Below, in pieces: positions 16,413 to 25,583 of a stretch of 64,000 nucleotides of DNA. The translations under genes and the position numbers were made by a program. The notes beneath the pieces are model-generated. The model was not told the DNA's origin, searched no databases, and saw only the letters and a list, made by a program, of their open reading frames with translations. Source of the DNA: CAWCHZ01 sp963795555 (GTDB taxonomy: Bacteria > Actinomycetota > Thermoleophilia > Solirubrobacterales > Solirubrobacteraceae). The stretch is from positions 1,054,001-1,118,000 of the forward strand of contig CAWCHZ010000002.1 of the NCBI GenBank assembly GCA_963795555.1, in the 5' to 3' direction. Position 1 is the first letter of the stretch. Each line of letters starts with the position of its first letter.

Positions 16413-17330
16413 ATGAGCATCCTGATCGACCAGGACACGACGTTCGTCGTCCAGGGCATCACCGGCCGCGAGGCCGTGAACCTGACACGGGAATGCCTGG
16501 ACTACGGCTCGTGGATCGTCGGCGGCGTCACCCCCGGCCGGCGCGGACGCGATGTGCACGGCGTGCCGGTGTTCGACACCGTCCAGCAGGCGATCGCCGA
16601 CCATGGCGCGCCGATCGACGGCTCGGTCGTAACGGTCCCCCCCGCCTTCACACGCGACGCCGTGTTCGAGGCGATCGAGGCCGGCATCAAGCTGATCGTG
16701 GTCGTGACCGAGCGCATACCGCGCCGCGACGTCGCGCAGATGGTGGAGCTGGCACGCCTGCGCGGCGCGCGGATCATCGGCCCCAACTGCCTGGGCATCA
16801 TCGTGCCCGACGTGGCGAAGATGGGCGGGATCGGTGGCCCGGCACGCGACGCCCGCAAGGCCTACACCCCGGGCCCGGTTGGAGTGATGTCGCGCTCGGG
16901 CGGCATGACGACGGAGATCTCATCGACGCTCACGGCCGCCGGGCTGGGGCAGTCGACGGCGGTCTCGATCGGCGGTGACGCGATCATCGGCTCCAGCTAC
17001 GCCGAGCTGATGCCGTTGTTCGAGGCCGACGAGCAGACCCAGGCGGTCGTGATCTACACCGAGCCGGGGGGACGGATGGAGGCCGAGCTGGCCCGCTACG
17101 TGACCGAGCAGGACTCGCGGCTGCCGATCATCGCGTTCATGGCCGGGCGCTTCATGGACGAGATGCCGGGGATGTCCTTCGGGCACGCCGGCACGATCGT
17201 CGAGGGCCGCGAGGACACCGCCGGCGAGAAGATCGCCCGGCTGGCCGAGGCTGGGATCGTCGTGGCCGAGGAGATCGCGCAGATTCCCGAGCTGGTCAAG
17301 CAGCGCCTCGCCAATCGGACGGTGGCGTGA
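16413..17330 (+). CDS. Acyl-CoA ligase alpha subunit (SucD-like)
   Basis: A 305-residue partner of the preceding ATP-grasp subunit. A CoA-binding Rossmann domain (FVVQGITGREAVNLTRECLDYG, GVTPGRRG) is followed by IIGPNCLGII and GVMSRSGGMTTEI. The phosphorylated histidine region appears as FGHAGTIVEG, where SucD has GHAGAI, so the phospho-transfer His is kept. Its stop overlaps the ferredoxin start (TGATG). The two subunits and ferredoxin form one transcription unit with mcl. Family-level assignment is firm; the acid substrate is not. Confidence 0.8.
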   Translation: MSILIDQDTTFVVQGITGREAVNLTRECLDYGSWIVGGVTPGRRGRDVHGVPVFDTVQQAIADHGAPIDGSVVTVPPAFTRDAVFEAIEAGIKLIVVVTERIPRRDVAQMVELARLRGARIIGPNCLGIIVPDVAKMGGIGGPARDARKAYTPGPVGVMSRSGGMTTEISSTLTAAGLGQSTAVSIGGDAIIGSSYAELMPLFEADEQTQAVVIYTEPGGRMEAELARYVTEQDSRLPIIAFMAGRFMDEMPGMSFGHAGTIVEGREDTAGEKIARLAEAGIVVAEEIAQIPELVKQRLANRTVA

Positions 17331-17635
17331 TGGCGGCCAGCCGCGAGGACGCGATCGCCACCGCGGCCGACCGCACCGGCCCCGCGGTCGCGGTCTTCAT
17401 CGACGTCGAGGTCGATGACGCCGTCGCCAATGATCCCGCGCTCGCCGCCAAGCTCTGCGAGGTCTGCCCGGTCGACATCTTCGCCGCCGACGGCACCAAC
17501 GGCTCGCTGGCGATCGTGCGCGAGAACCTCGACGAATGCGTGCTCTGCGGTCTGTGCCTCAACGCCGTGCCCGCCGGCACGGTGCGCGTGATCAAGCTCT
17601 ACGACGGCGGATCGCTGCTGCAGGCGAGCACCTGA
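17330..17635 (+). CDS. Small ferredoxin-like protein, one [4Fe-4S] cluster
   Basis: A 101-residue protein with CEVCP near residue 45 and CVLCGLC about 30 residues later. These supply the C-x2-C-x2-C plus remote Cys-Pro ligands for a single [4Fe-4S] cluster. The position of a second typical CxxxCP cysteine is replaced (LNAVP), so only one cluster is likely. The layout is reminiscent of FixX-type ferredoxin-like proteins that work with ETF-quinone oxidoreductases. Coupling to the ligase pair, and closeness to an acyl-CoA dehydrogenase, suggest an electron-transfer role in the EMC block (inference). Confidence 0.7.
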   Translation: MAASREDAIATAADRTGPAVAVFIDVEVDDAVANDPALAAKLCEVCPVDIFAADGTNGSLAIVRENLDECVLCGLCLNAVPAGTVRVIKLYDGGSLLQAST

Positions 17636-17690
17636 GCGCGGCGCGGGCTCGCGCGACCACGCGGCCGGGGTCCCAGCGCGCGACGCGGGC

Positions 17691-18068
17691 TCAGTGCTGG
17701 CGCGCGCGACGCAGCCGCGCGCGCTCCTGCTGGCGGTCGATCACGTTGGTGATCAGCCGCAGGATCTCCGTCGGTCCTGTTGCCTTGGCGTCGCCGTGCT
17801 CGAACGCCTCGCGCCACTCCTTGACGTGACCCTTCTCGGCCAGCGCGTTGAAGTGAGAGCGCGAGACGGTCAGGCGCACGGCGGCGTCTCCCGCGACGTC
17901 CTTGGTGATCGCGGGGCCGGGCAGCTGCACGCGGTAGTGCTGGATGTCGCCGCGCCCGCGCAGCTCCAGGCCGACGACCAGCTTGAGCGGCGCCAGCGCC
18001 GGCACCTCGGCCTGGAAGCGCGTGATCGCGGTCTCGATCAGCTGGCGGGTGTCGCTGGCCGATGACAC
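17691..18068 (-). CDS. Hypothetical protein downstream of the methylsuccinyl-CoA-type dehydrogenase
   Basis: A 125-residue soluble protein. The second half (AAVRLTVSRSHFNALAEKGHVKEWREAFEHGDAKATGP) has a rhythm somewhat like SCP2-type lipid carriers, but the match is weak and I do not assign it. The GTG start at 18068 lies inside one copy of a 23-bp duplication whose other copy covers the end of the dehydrogenase gene, 46 bp upstream. It is probably co-transcribed with the dehydrogenase. Confidence 0.55.
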   Translation of the reverse strand: MSSASDTRQLIETAITRFQAEVPALAPLKLVVGLELRGRGDIQHYRVQLPGPAITKDVAGDAAVRLTVSRSHFNALAEKGHVKEWREAFEHGDAKATGPTEILRLITNVIDRQQERARLRRARQH

Positions 18069-18116
18069 GCGCTTAGAGCCTGTGGCCCTGCCTGGTGTCG
18101 CTGGCGGAGGACACGC
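18048..18116 (-). repeat. 23-bp imperfect direct repeat at a gene junction
   Basis: 18048-18070 and 18094-18116 share a 23-bp sequence with two mismatches (plus-strand core GGTGTCGCTGGC). One copy contains the start codon and first codons of the 17691-18068 gene; the other runs from the dehydrogenase stop codon into the intergenic gap. Confidence 0.8.
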
Positions 18117-19330
18117 TAGATCTTGTGGCGCTCGAGCAGCTTGCGCCCGATGACCATCCGCTGGATCTCCGACGTGCCCTCACCGATCAGCAGCAGCGGC
18201 GCGTCGCGGTAGAGCCGCTCGATCTCGTACTCCTTGGAGTAGCCGTAGCCGCCGTGGATGCGGAAGGAGTCCTCGACGCACTCCTTGCCGGCCTCGGAGG
18301 CGAACAGCTTGGCCATGCCGGCCTCCAGGTCCGAGCGCTCGCCGGCGTCCTTGAGCGCCGCGGCGCGCATCGTCAGCAGCCGCGCGGCCTCGACCTTGGT
18401 GGCCATGTCGGCGAGCTTGAACTGGATCGCCTGATGCTTGGCGATCTCCCTGCCGAACGCCTTGCGCTGCTGGGAGTAGACGAGCGCCAGCTCCAGCGCG
18501 CGCTGGGCGATCCCGACGCCGCGCGCGGCGACGTTGACCCGACCGACCTCCAGAGCATCCATCATCTGGGCGAAGCCCTGGCCGAGGCCGGCCTGCTCGC
18601 CGCCGAGGACGCTCTCCGCCGGGCAGCGATAGCCATCGAAGATCAGCTCGGTCGACTCGACGCCCTTGTAGCCCATCTTCTTGATCTGCGGGGGGACATC
18701 GAAGCCGGCGTAGGGGCCGCTGCCCTTGGCGACGCCGGGCTCCTTCTCGGCGATGAAGCAGGTCATGCCGCGGTGGCGCGGCTCGGCGTTGGGGTCGGTC
18801 TTGACGAGCACGAAGACGATCGCCGCGCGCAGGCCGTTGGTGACCCACATCTTCTGCCCGTTGATCTCGTAGGCGCCGTCGTCGAGCTTGCGCGCGGTCG
18901 TCTTGATCGCCTGCACGTCGGAGCCCAGCTCGGGCTCGGACAGCGAGAACGCGGCGCGAATCTCCCCGGTCGCCATCCGCGGCAGGTAGCGCTCCTTCTG
19001 CTCATCGGAGCCGAACTTCATCAGCAGGTGGGAGCCGATGAAGTGCGTGTTGACGATCCCGGAGATCGAGATCCAGCCGCGTGACAGCTCCTCGACGATC
19101 ATCGCGTAGGTCGTCAGGTCCAGGCCCATGCCGCCGTACTCCTCGGGGATCGTCACACCGAAGAGCCCCAGCTCCTTCATCTGCTCGACGATCGGCTCGG
19201 GGAACTCGTCCTCGTGGTCGTAGTGCTCGGCCTGCGGGAGGATCTGCTCGTCGACGAACTGGTGAACCATCTCGAGGATCGCCTTCTGCTCGTCGGTCTT
19301 CTCGAGGAAGGGCGTCGGGCTGGCTGCCAT
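18116..19330 (-). CDS. mcd: Acyl-CoA dehydrogenase, probable methylsuccinyl-CoA dehydrogenase
   Basis: A 404-residue FAD flavoenzyme with the full ACAD order: an N-terminal helical domain, AAFSLSEPELGSDVQAIKTTA for FAD/substrate contact, WVTNGLRA, and a C-terminal domain with RKAFGREIAKHQAIQFKLADM and IHGGYGYSKEYEIERLYRDA. The catalytic base matches Glu in LIGEGTSEIQR. Clustering with ccr, ecm, mch and mcl, and the same operator upstream, argue for oxidation of methylsuccinyl-CoA to mesaconyl-CoA. A general short-chain ACAD role is the alternative. Electrons would go to ETF. Confidence 0.82.
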   Translation of the reverse strand: MAASPTPFLEKTDEQKAILEMVHQFVDEQILPQAEHYDHEDEFPEPIVEQMKELGLFGVTIPEEYGGMGLDLTTYAMIVEELSRGWISISGIVNTHFIGSHLLMKFGSDEQKERYLPRMATGEIRAAFSLSEPELGSDVQAIKTTARKLDDGAYEINGQKMWVTNGLRAAIVFVLVKTDPNAEPRHRGMTCFIAEKEPGVAKGSGPYAGFDVPPQIKKMGYKGVESTELIFDGYRCPAESVLGGEQAGLGQGFAQMMDALEVGRVNVAARGVGIAQRALELALVYSQQRKAFGREIAKHQAIQFKLADMATKVEAARLLTMRAAALKDAGERSDLEAGMAKLFASEAGKECVEDSFRIHGGYGYSKEYEIERLYRDAPLLLIGEGTSEIQRMVIGRKLLERHKI

Positions 19331-19422
19331 GGCTTGCTAAGTGCTCCGAGTTGGATGTCGAGCGCGGCGGTGCGCGGGGCAGCCCTGAGGATACCGGCGT
19401 GAGGCTGCTTGGCGACGCGCGA

Positions 19423-19438
19423 TTGACTGGCGAGTCAG
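19423..19438. promoter_or_regulatory. Palindromic operator, copy 3 (upstream of the dehydrogenase)
   Basis: TTGACTGGCGAGTCAG differs from a perfect palindrome at one outer base. It lies 93 nt upstream of the dehydrogenase start and overlaps the last codon and stop of ridA on the same strand. It is the third copy of the site found at 5571 and 13979. Confidence 0.65.
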
Positions 19439-19821
19439 CCGAGCGCGACGATCGCGTCGATCTCGACCTGGGCGCCGCGGGGCAGCGCGGCGACACCGAT
19501 CGCGACGCGGGCCGGCGGGGCACTGGAGAAGAACTCCGCGTAGACCTCGTTGACCTCGGTGAAGGCGCTCAGATCGGTCATGTAGATGGTCATGCGAACC
19601 GCGTCGCCGAGCGACGCTCCGGCGGCGGTGCAGACGGCGCGCAGGTTCTCCAGGCAGCGCCGGGCCTGCTCGGCCGGCGTGGTCCCCACGATTTCCCCCG
19701 AGGCGGGATCGAGCGGGATCTGGCCCGAGCAGAAGAGCAGCTCGCCACAGCGGACCGCGTGGCTGTAGGGACCGATCGCGGCGGGCGCGTGGTTGGCCTG
19801 GATCGTCTCGCGTACGCTCAT
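19435..19821 (-). CDS. ridA: RidA-family enamine/imine deaminase
   Basis: A 128-residue YjgF/YER057c/UK114 protein that hydrolyses reactive enamines formed by PLP enzymes. The family motifs are present: AAIGPYSHAVRCGELLFCSGQIPLDP, RCLENLRAVCTAAGASLGDAVRMTIYMTD and PARVAIGVAALPRGAQVEIDAIV, with the catalytic Arg in PPARVAIG and Glu in VEID. ATG 19821 is 8 nt behind a TAGGAT box (19830-19835, this strand), likely leaderless. It is divergent from the DUF255 protein. Confidence 0.92.
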   Translation of the reverse strand: MSVRETIQANHAPAAIGPYSHAVRCGELLFCSGQIPLDPASGEIVGTTPAEQARRCLENLRAVCTAAGASLGDAVRMTIYMTDLSAFTEVNEVYAEFFSSAPPARVAIGVAALPRGAQVEIDAIVALG

Positions 19822-19906
19822 CGGTTGGCATCCTATCCAGCGCCGCGCTGGACCCCGTGAGCGGGGCCGACGCCGGGATCGAGCCGGGCCGCTAGCTTGT
19901 TTGCCG

Positions 19907-21922
<2,016 letters not shown>

Positions 21923-21952
21923 GAGCGACGCCGTGGCTGGAGCCCGCGGCGG

Positions 21953-23290
21953 TCAGAGCACCGGCAGGTAGCGCTCGAGCTCCCAGGGGGTGACGCGCAC
22001 CCGGTAGTCCTCCCACTCCTGGCGCTTGATCTCGATGTAGCGGTCGAACATGTGCTCACCGAGCGTGCGCAGCACGAGCTCGGATTCGGCGGTCAGCTCG
22101 ATCGCCTCACCAAGCGTCTCGGGCAGCTGCTCGATGCCCAGCCGACGGCGGTCGTCGGGCGAGAGGTGGTAGAGGTTCTGCTCCATCGGCTCGGGCAGCT
22201 GGTAGCCCTTCTCGATGCCCTCGAGCCCCGCCTGCAGCAGCACCGCAAAGGTCAGGTAGGGGTTGCAGGCGGGATCGGGGCAGCGCAGCTCCATGCGCGT
22301 GGCCTGCTCCTTGCCGGGGTGATAGAGCGGAACGCGCACCAGCGCCGAGCGGTTGCGGCGCGACCAGGCGCAGTAGACCGGCGCCTCATAGCCCGGGACC
22401 AGGCGCTTGTAGGAGTTGACCCACTGGGCGAAGATCGAGCTGATCTCGCGCGCGTGCTTGAGCTGTCCGGCGATGAACGCCTTGGCGACGTCGGAGAGGA
22501 AGTATTGGTCGTCGGCGTCGAAGAAGGCGTTGCGGCCGTCGCGGAACAGCGACTGGTGCGTGTGCATGCCCGATCCGTTGGCGCCGAACAGCGGCTTGGG
22601 CATGAAGGTCGCATGACAGCCGTACTTCATCGCGTACTCCTTGACCGTGATGCGGTAGGTCATGCAGTCGTCGGCCATCTTGAGCGCGTCCGCGTAGCGC
22701 ATGTCGATCTCGTGCTGGGAGGGCCCGACCTCATGGTGGGTGTACTCGACGTGGATGCCGAGCTGCTCGAGCGCCAGCACCGTGTCGCGGCGCACATCGG
22801 AGCCGGCGTCGAGCGTCGTCAAATCGAAATAGCCGCCCTCGTCGAGCACCTCGGTGCTGTCGGGAGCGCGAAAGTAGAAGAACTCGAGCTCCGGGCCGAC
22901 GTTGAAGCGGTCGAAGCCCATCGACTCGGCACGCGCGAGCGCGCGGCGCAGGACATAGCGCGGATCGCCCTCGTAGGGGGTCCGCTCCGGCGTGAGGATG
23001 TCGCAGAAGAGCCGCCCCACGCCCTGGGCGTCCGGCCGCCATGGCAGCACCGCGAAGGTGCTCGGGTCGGGCTGGGCGATCATGTCCGACTCCTCGATCG
23101 CGTTGAAGCCGGTGATCGACGAGCCGTCGAAGCCCATGCCGTTCTCGAACGCGCGTTCGAGCTCGGCGCTGTTGATCGCGAACGCCTTGAGCTGCCCGAG
23201 GATGTCGGTGAACCAGAGGCGGATGAACCGGATCTCGCGGTCGCGGACGGCCGCGAGCACCTCTGCGGCGGTCTGAGGCTGCTCTGCCAC
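21953..23290 (-). CDS. glnA: Glutamine synthetase, type I (GSI-alpha-like)
   Basis: A 445-residue enzyme making glutamine from glutamate, ammonia and ATP. Signatures seen are the latch region GFDGSSITGF, the metal/substrate site VGPELEFFYF, the HHEVGPSQHEID glutamate loop, ATFMPKPLFGANGSGMHTHQSL for ATP and metal, and NRSALVRVP. Near the C-terminus NLYHLSPDDRRRLGI lacks the GSI-beta adenylylation tyrosine context and the roughly 25-residue insertion, so it looks like GSI-alpha. The GTG start at 23290 has AGGGAG 5 nt upstream. Confidence 0.92.
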   Translation of the reverse strand: MAEQPQTAAEVLAAVRDREIRFIRLWFTDILGQLKAFAINSAELERAFENGMGFDGSSITGFNAIEESDMIAQPDPSTFAVLPWRPDAQGVGRLFCDILTPERTPYEGDPRYVLRRALARAESMGFDRFNVGPELEFFYFRAPDSTEVLDEGGYFDLTTLDAGSDVRRDTVLALEQLGIHVEYTHHEVGPSQHEIDMRYADALKMADDCMTYRITVKEYAMKYGCHATFMPKPLFGANGSGMHTHQSLFRDGRNAFFDADDQYFLSDVAKAFIAGQLKHAREISSIFAQWVNSYKRLVPGYEAPVYCAWSRRNRSALVRVPLYHPGKEQATRMELRCPDPACNPYLTFAVLLQAGLEGIEKGYQLPEPMEQNLYHLSPDDRRRLGIEQLPETLGEAIELTAESELVLRTLGEHMFDRYIEIKRQEWEDYRVRVTPWELERYLPVL

Positions 23291-23441
23291 GATGCTCCCT
23301 TTCTGCGATCGTCGATCCGCGGCGGTCACCGCCGGCGGCGCCAACCCTAGTCCATCGCACAGCGGGCGCGTTTGGCCGCCTGGCCAAGTCGGCCACGCGC
23401 CTGCCAACAGGAGCAGCCGGATCGGCGCTGGGCGGCTGGCG

Positions 23442-23999
23442 CTACGCGGCGCGCAGGCGCACGGTCCGCGACTCCTCCGCGGACCCGTCGACCGGCACCT
23501 CGCCGGCGACGTTGACGAGCGCGGTGAAGCTCTCCAGCGCCACGTAGGCGATCGCCTCGAGGACCTGCTCGTCGCTCCAGCCCGCCTCGCGCGCCTCCTC
23601 GTGGAGATGCATCGGCGGCCGACCGCGACGCTCCAGCAGCTCGTGCAGATAGCGCAGCAACGCCGCCTCCTGCGGGTCGGTCGAGTCGAACTCGCGCGCC
23701 AGCGCCACCTCATCGATTCCCAGGCCGCTGGCCCGCGCCGCACGCGCGTGGAGGGCGATCCCCGGCTCCGAGCCGTAGTACTGGGCGACGCTCAAGGCGA
23801 TGCGCTCGAGCGTCTGCGGCGTCAGCGAGCCGTGGCGCAGCTCGGAGCGGAAGCGCGCGTATGCGCGCAGTGCCGCCGGCGAGCCGGCCAGCACGCCAAG
23901 GAAGTTGGGCAGCTGACCGCCGTTCGCCAGCGCGCCCTTGAGCACGGGAGCCGACGCCTCGGGCGCGGTGAGGTCGTCGTGAATCTGGAAGCGGCTCAT
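23442..23999 (-). CDS. AhpD/carboxymuconolactone-decarboxylase-fold protein without the redox cysteines
   Basis: A 185-residue all-alpha protein of the AhpD-like superfamily. The helix that normally bears CxxC followed by H reads SVAQYYGSEPGIALHARAARA: the His is kept but both Cys are replaced, so peroxidase-partner activity is unlikely. The second half, EAGWSDEQVLEAIAYVALESFTALVNVAGE, fits the family. The ATG at 23999 is chosen because GAAGAAGG lies 5 nt upstream; an in-frame ATG at 24014 would place that sequence inside the gene. Confidence 0.75.
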   Translation of the reverse strand: MSRFQIHDDLTAPEASAPVLKGALANGGQLPNFLGVLAGSPAALRAYARFRSELRHGSLTPQTLERIALSVAQYYGSEPGIALHARAARASGLGIDEVALAREFDSTDPQEAALLRYLHELLERRGRPPMHLHEEAREAGWSDEQVLEAIAYVALESFTALVNVAGEVPVDGSAEESRTVRLRAA

Positions 24000-24014
24000 C
24001 GTGGCCTTCTTCAT

Positions 24015-24254
24015 ATCTTCATCACCACACTGGACGCCGCTTAGACCACGAGTCGCGGAGGTGGCTCGGGGTGCTGACGGCGTGATTTAGCAAGTTCTCA
24101 CGTACCTGTATACGCAACGACATAAACGCAGGCTCAGCGCAAGGTTCAGCAGCACTAAGCGAATGGTCGAAGCGGCGGGGCCGGTGTGCTGGGTGTAGCG
24201 GGGTCGCCTTGGCGGGTTGGGTCGCCTTGGCGGCCGTTGCCTGGCGGCGCGCCC
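24015..24254. other. Intergenic region with a short direct repeat
   Basis: A 240-nt gap with no convincing gene. It is somewhat less GC-rich than its surroundings around 24090-24160. The right part contains GGGTCGCCTTGGCGG twice in tandem (about 24200-24230). No promoter or RNA family is recognised. Confidence 0.4.
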
Positions 24255-24761
24255 TCAGGGCAGCGTCAGCACATGCGCCGGCGCGCCGTGCGAGCCGCCC
24301 GGGGCGACGGGCGGCGCGGCATGCGAGCTCGCCGCGGCGATCAGCACCAGCGCGACCGCCAGCCCGACAGTCCACAGCGCCGCCTTGTCGGGCCGGCTGG
24401 CGAAGCGCTCGCGCGTCGGCCGGCGGGGACGCCGGCGCCGCACCTCGACCAGCCGCGCGGCACCGGGGCGACCCTGGATGCGCACGGTGCGTCGACCGGA
24501 GATGGCGCTGCGAGCCTCCGGCGCCGGGACGGCCTGCAGCGCGAGTGCGGCTGCCTGCTCGGACGTGGGCACCGCCGCGGACGTGGGCGCGGCCGACGTG
24601 CGTCCCCGCAACCGGCTGGGCGCAGTGGCCAGCTCATGGAGGTAGACCTCCTCGAAGTCCAGGCGCTCCTGGTCATAGAGCTGTGCTCGGCGCTCGTGCC
24701 AGCGAGGGAACGGATCCGCTGCTTGCTCGCTGCGCGCAAGTGCCGCGTGAGACTTAGTCAT
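24255..24761 (-). CDS. Unknown single-span membrane protein under a c-di-AMP riboswitch
   Basis: A 168-residue protein. A charged N-terminal region (WHERRAQLYDQERLDFEEVYLHE) is followed by an Ala/Pro/Arg-rich linker and a basic patch VRRRRPRRPTRERF. One hydrophobic span, LWTVGLAVALVLIAAAS, lies near residues 128-146, with a short Pro/Gly/His tail after it. No enzymatic motif is visible. AGGAAAG 6 nt before the ATG lies within the last stem of a ydaO riboswitch, so expression should respond to c-di-AMP. Actinobacterial ydaO genes usually encode cell-wall or osmolyte functions; this product is not one of the usual types. Confidence 0.75.
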   Translation of the reverse strand: MTKSHAALARSEQAADPFPRWHERRAQLYDQERLDFEEVYLHELATAPSRLRGRTSAAPTSAAVPTSEQAAALALQAVPAPEARSAISGRRTVRIQGRPGAARLVEVRRRRPRRPTRERFASRPDKAALWTVGLAVALVLIAAASSHAAPPVAPGGSHGAPAHVLTLP

Positions 24762-24763
24762 TT

Positions 24764-24900
24764 CTCTTTCCTCAGCCTGCGGAGTTAGCTGACGGGCTCG
24801 CGCTGAAAGAGTTGCGCTACGCCGAGCTGGCGATTCGCCCCAGATCTTTGGGTCCCCCGCTTCCCGTGGAACGGGAATTCAGCGGTGTTGCGGTCGCGCA
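24764..24900 (-). promoter_or_regulatory. ydaO/yuaA c-di-AMP riboswitch
   Basis: Read on the minus strand, the leader contains the class landmarks in order: CGCTGAATTCCCGT, then ACGGGAAGCGGGGGACCCA, then GGGGCGAATCGC, and the strongly conserved block GCCCGTCAGCTAACTCCGCA plus GGC (24775-24797). A closing stem is formed by CTCTTTCAGC (24802-24811) with GCTGAGGAAAGAG (24764-24776). The second strand of that stem holds the Shine-Dalgarno AGGAAAG of the downstream gene, which suggests translational control. c-di-AMP binding usually switches such genes off. Confidence 0.85.
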
Positions 24901-25006
24901 TGCTACCAGCGCAGCGCCCGATGCAGGGCTTTATTTCCTGGCTTTCCGGTGTTTCTGAGCAACCGGACTGCAGTGTGGACGGCCAGCCGGACGGAAGCGG
25001 CGAGCG

Positions 25007-25495
25007 CTACTTGCCGGCGACCGCCCCGACGAAGGCGGCAACATCCTGCGCGTCGCGGCCCTGGAGCAGCCCCTGTGGCATGCGGCCGTTGCCGCGATCG
25101 AGCCCATGCTCGATCGTGTAGAGCACGAGCGAGGCGGGCGGCTGGAGCTGGTCGAGATTGGGTCCGGTGCGACCGACGGTGTCGGCGGCGGCCAGCGTGT
25201 GGCACTCGTTGCAGGTGTGGCCGAAGAGCACGCGCCCGCGTGCCTCGGCGGCGGTCAGCTTGATCCCGGCCGGACCATTGCGGTCGTGACCGGAGTTGGC
25301 GGCGAGCAGGACGGCCGGCAACGCCAACCCGAAGCCCGCGTAGACGACGACGATGCCGAGCACGAGCGCGCGCTTTGGTCCACGGCGCATGCGCCGCAGC
25401 GGCCGTGGGCGGTCGCTGGTGCCGACGCGCATGGCGAGGAGGAAGACCACCACGCCGAGCACGATGAAGAAGGCCAGGACTGCGATCGTTGCCAT
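25007..25495 (-). CDS. Membrane-anchored c-type cytochrome
   Basis: A 162-residue protein. Two hydrophobic spans (TIAVLAFFIVLGVVVFLLAM and LVLGIVVVYAGFGLALPAVL) anchor a C-terminal cytochrome c domain with the haem motif CNECH and a distal Met candidate in GNGRMPQGL. The order K-L-T-A-A-E-A-R-G-R-V-L-F-G before CNECH fits small class I cytochromes used as electron carriers to terminal oxidases. No oxidase genes are in the window. A Shine-Dalgarno sequence is not obvious. Confidence 0.88.
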   Translation of the reverse strand: MATIAVLAFFIVLGVVVFLLAMRVGTSDRPRPLRRMRRGPKRALVLGIVVVYAGFGLALPAVLLAANSGHDRNGPAGIKLTAAEARGRVLFGHTCNECHTLAAADTVGRTGPNLDQLQPPASLVLYTIEHGLDRGNGRMPQGLLQGRDAQDVAAFVGAVAGK

Positions 25496-25583
25496 GCGGC
25501 GGGCACGATATCGCGTCGGCTAGCGGTGTTCGCGGTGGGCGGCGCCATCCGGGTCGACTGGCGGCGTCGGCCGAAGGGGAAGC

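Noticed and set aside
15120..17330. Naming the ligase pair sucC/sucD or mtkA/mtkB
   Set aside because: Loop differences from SucC and the EMC context make the substrate ambiguous; sequence alone cannot decide.
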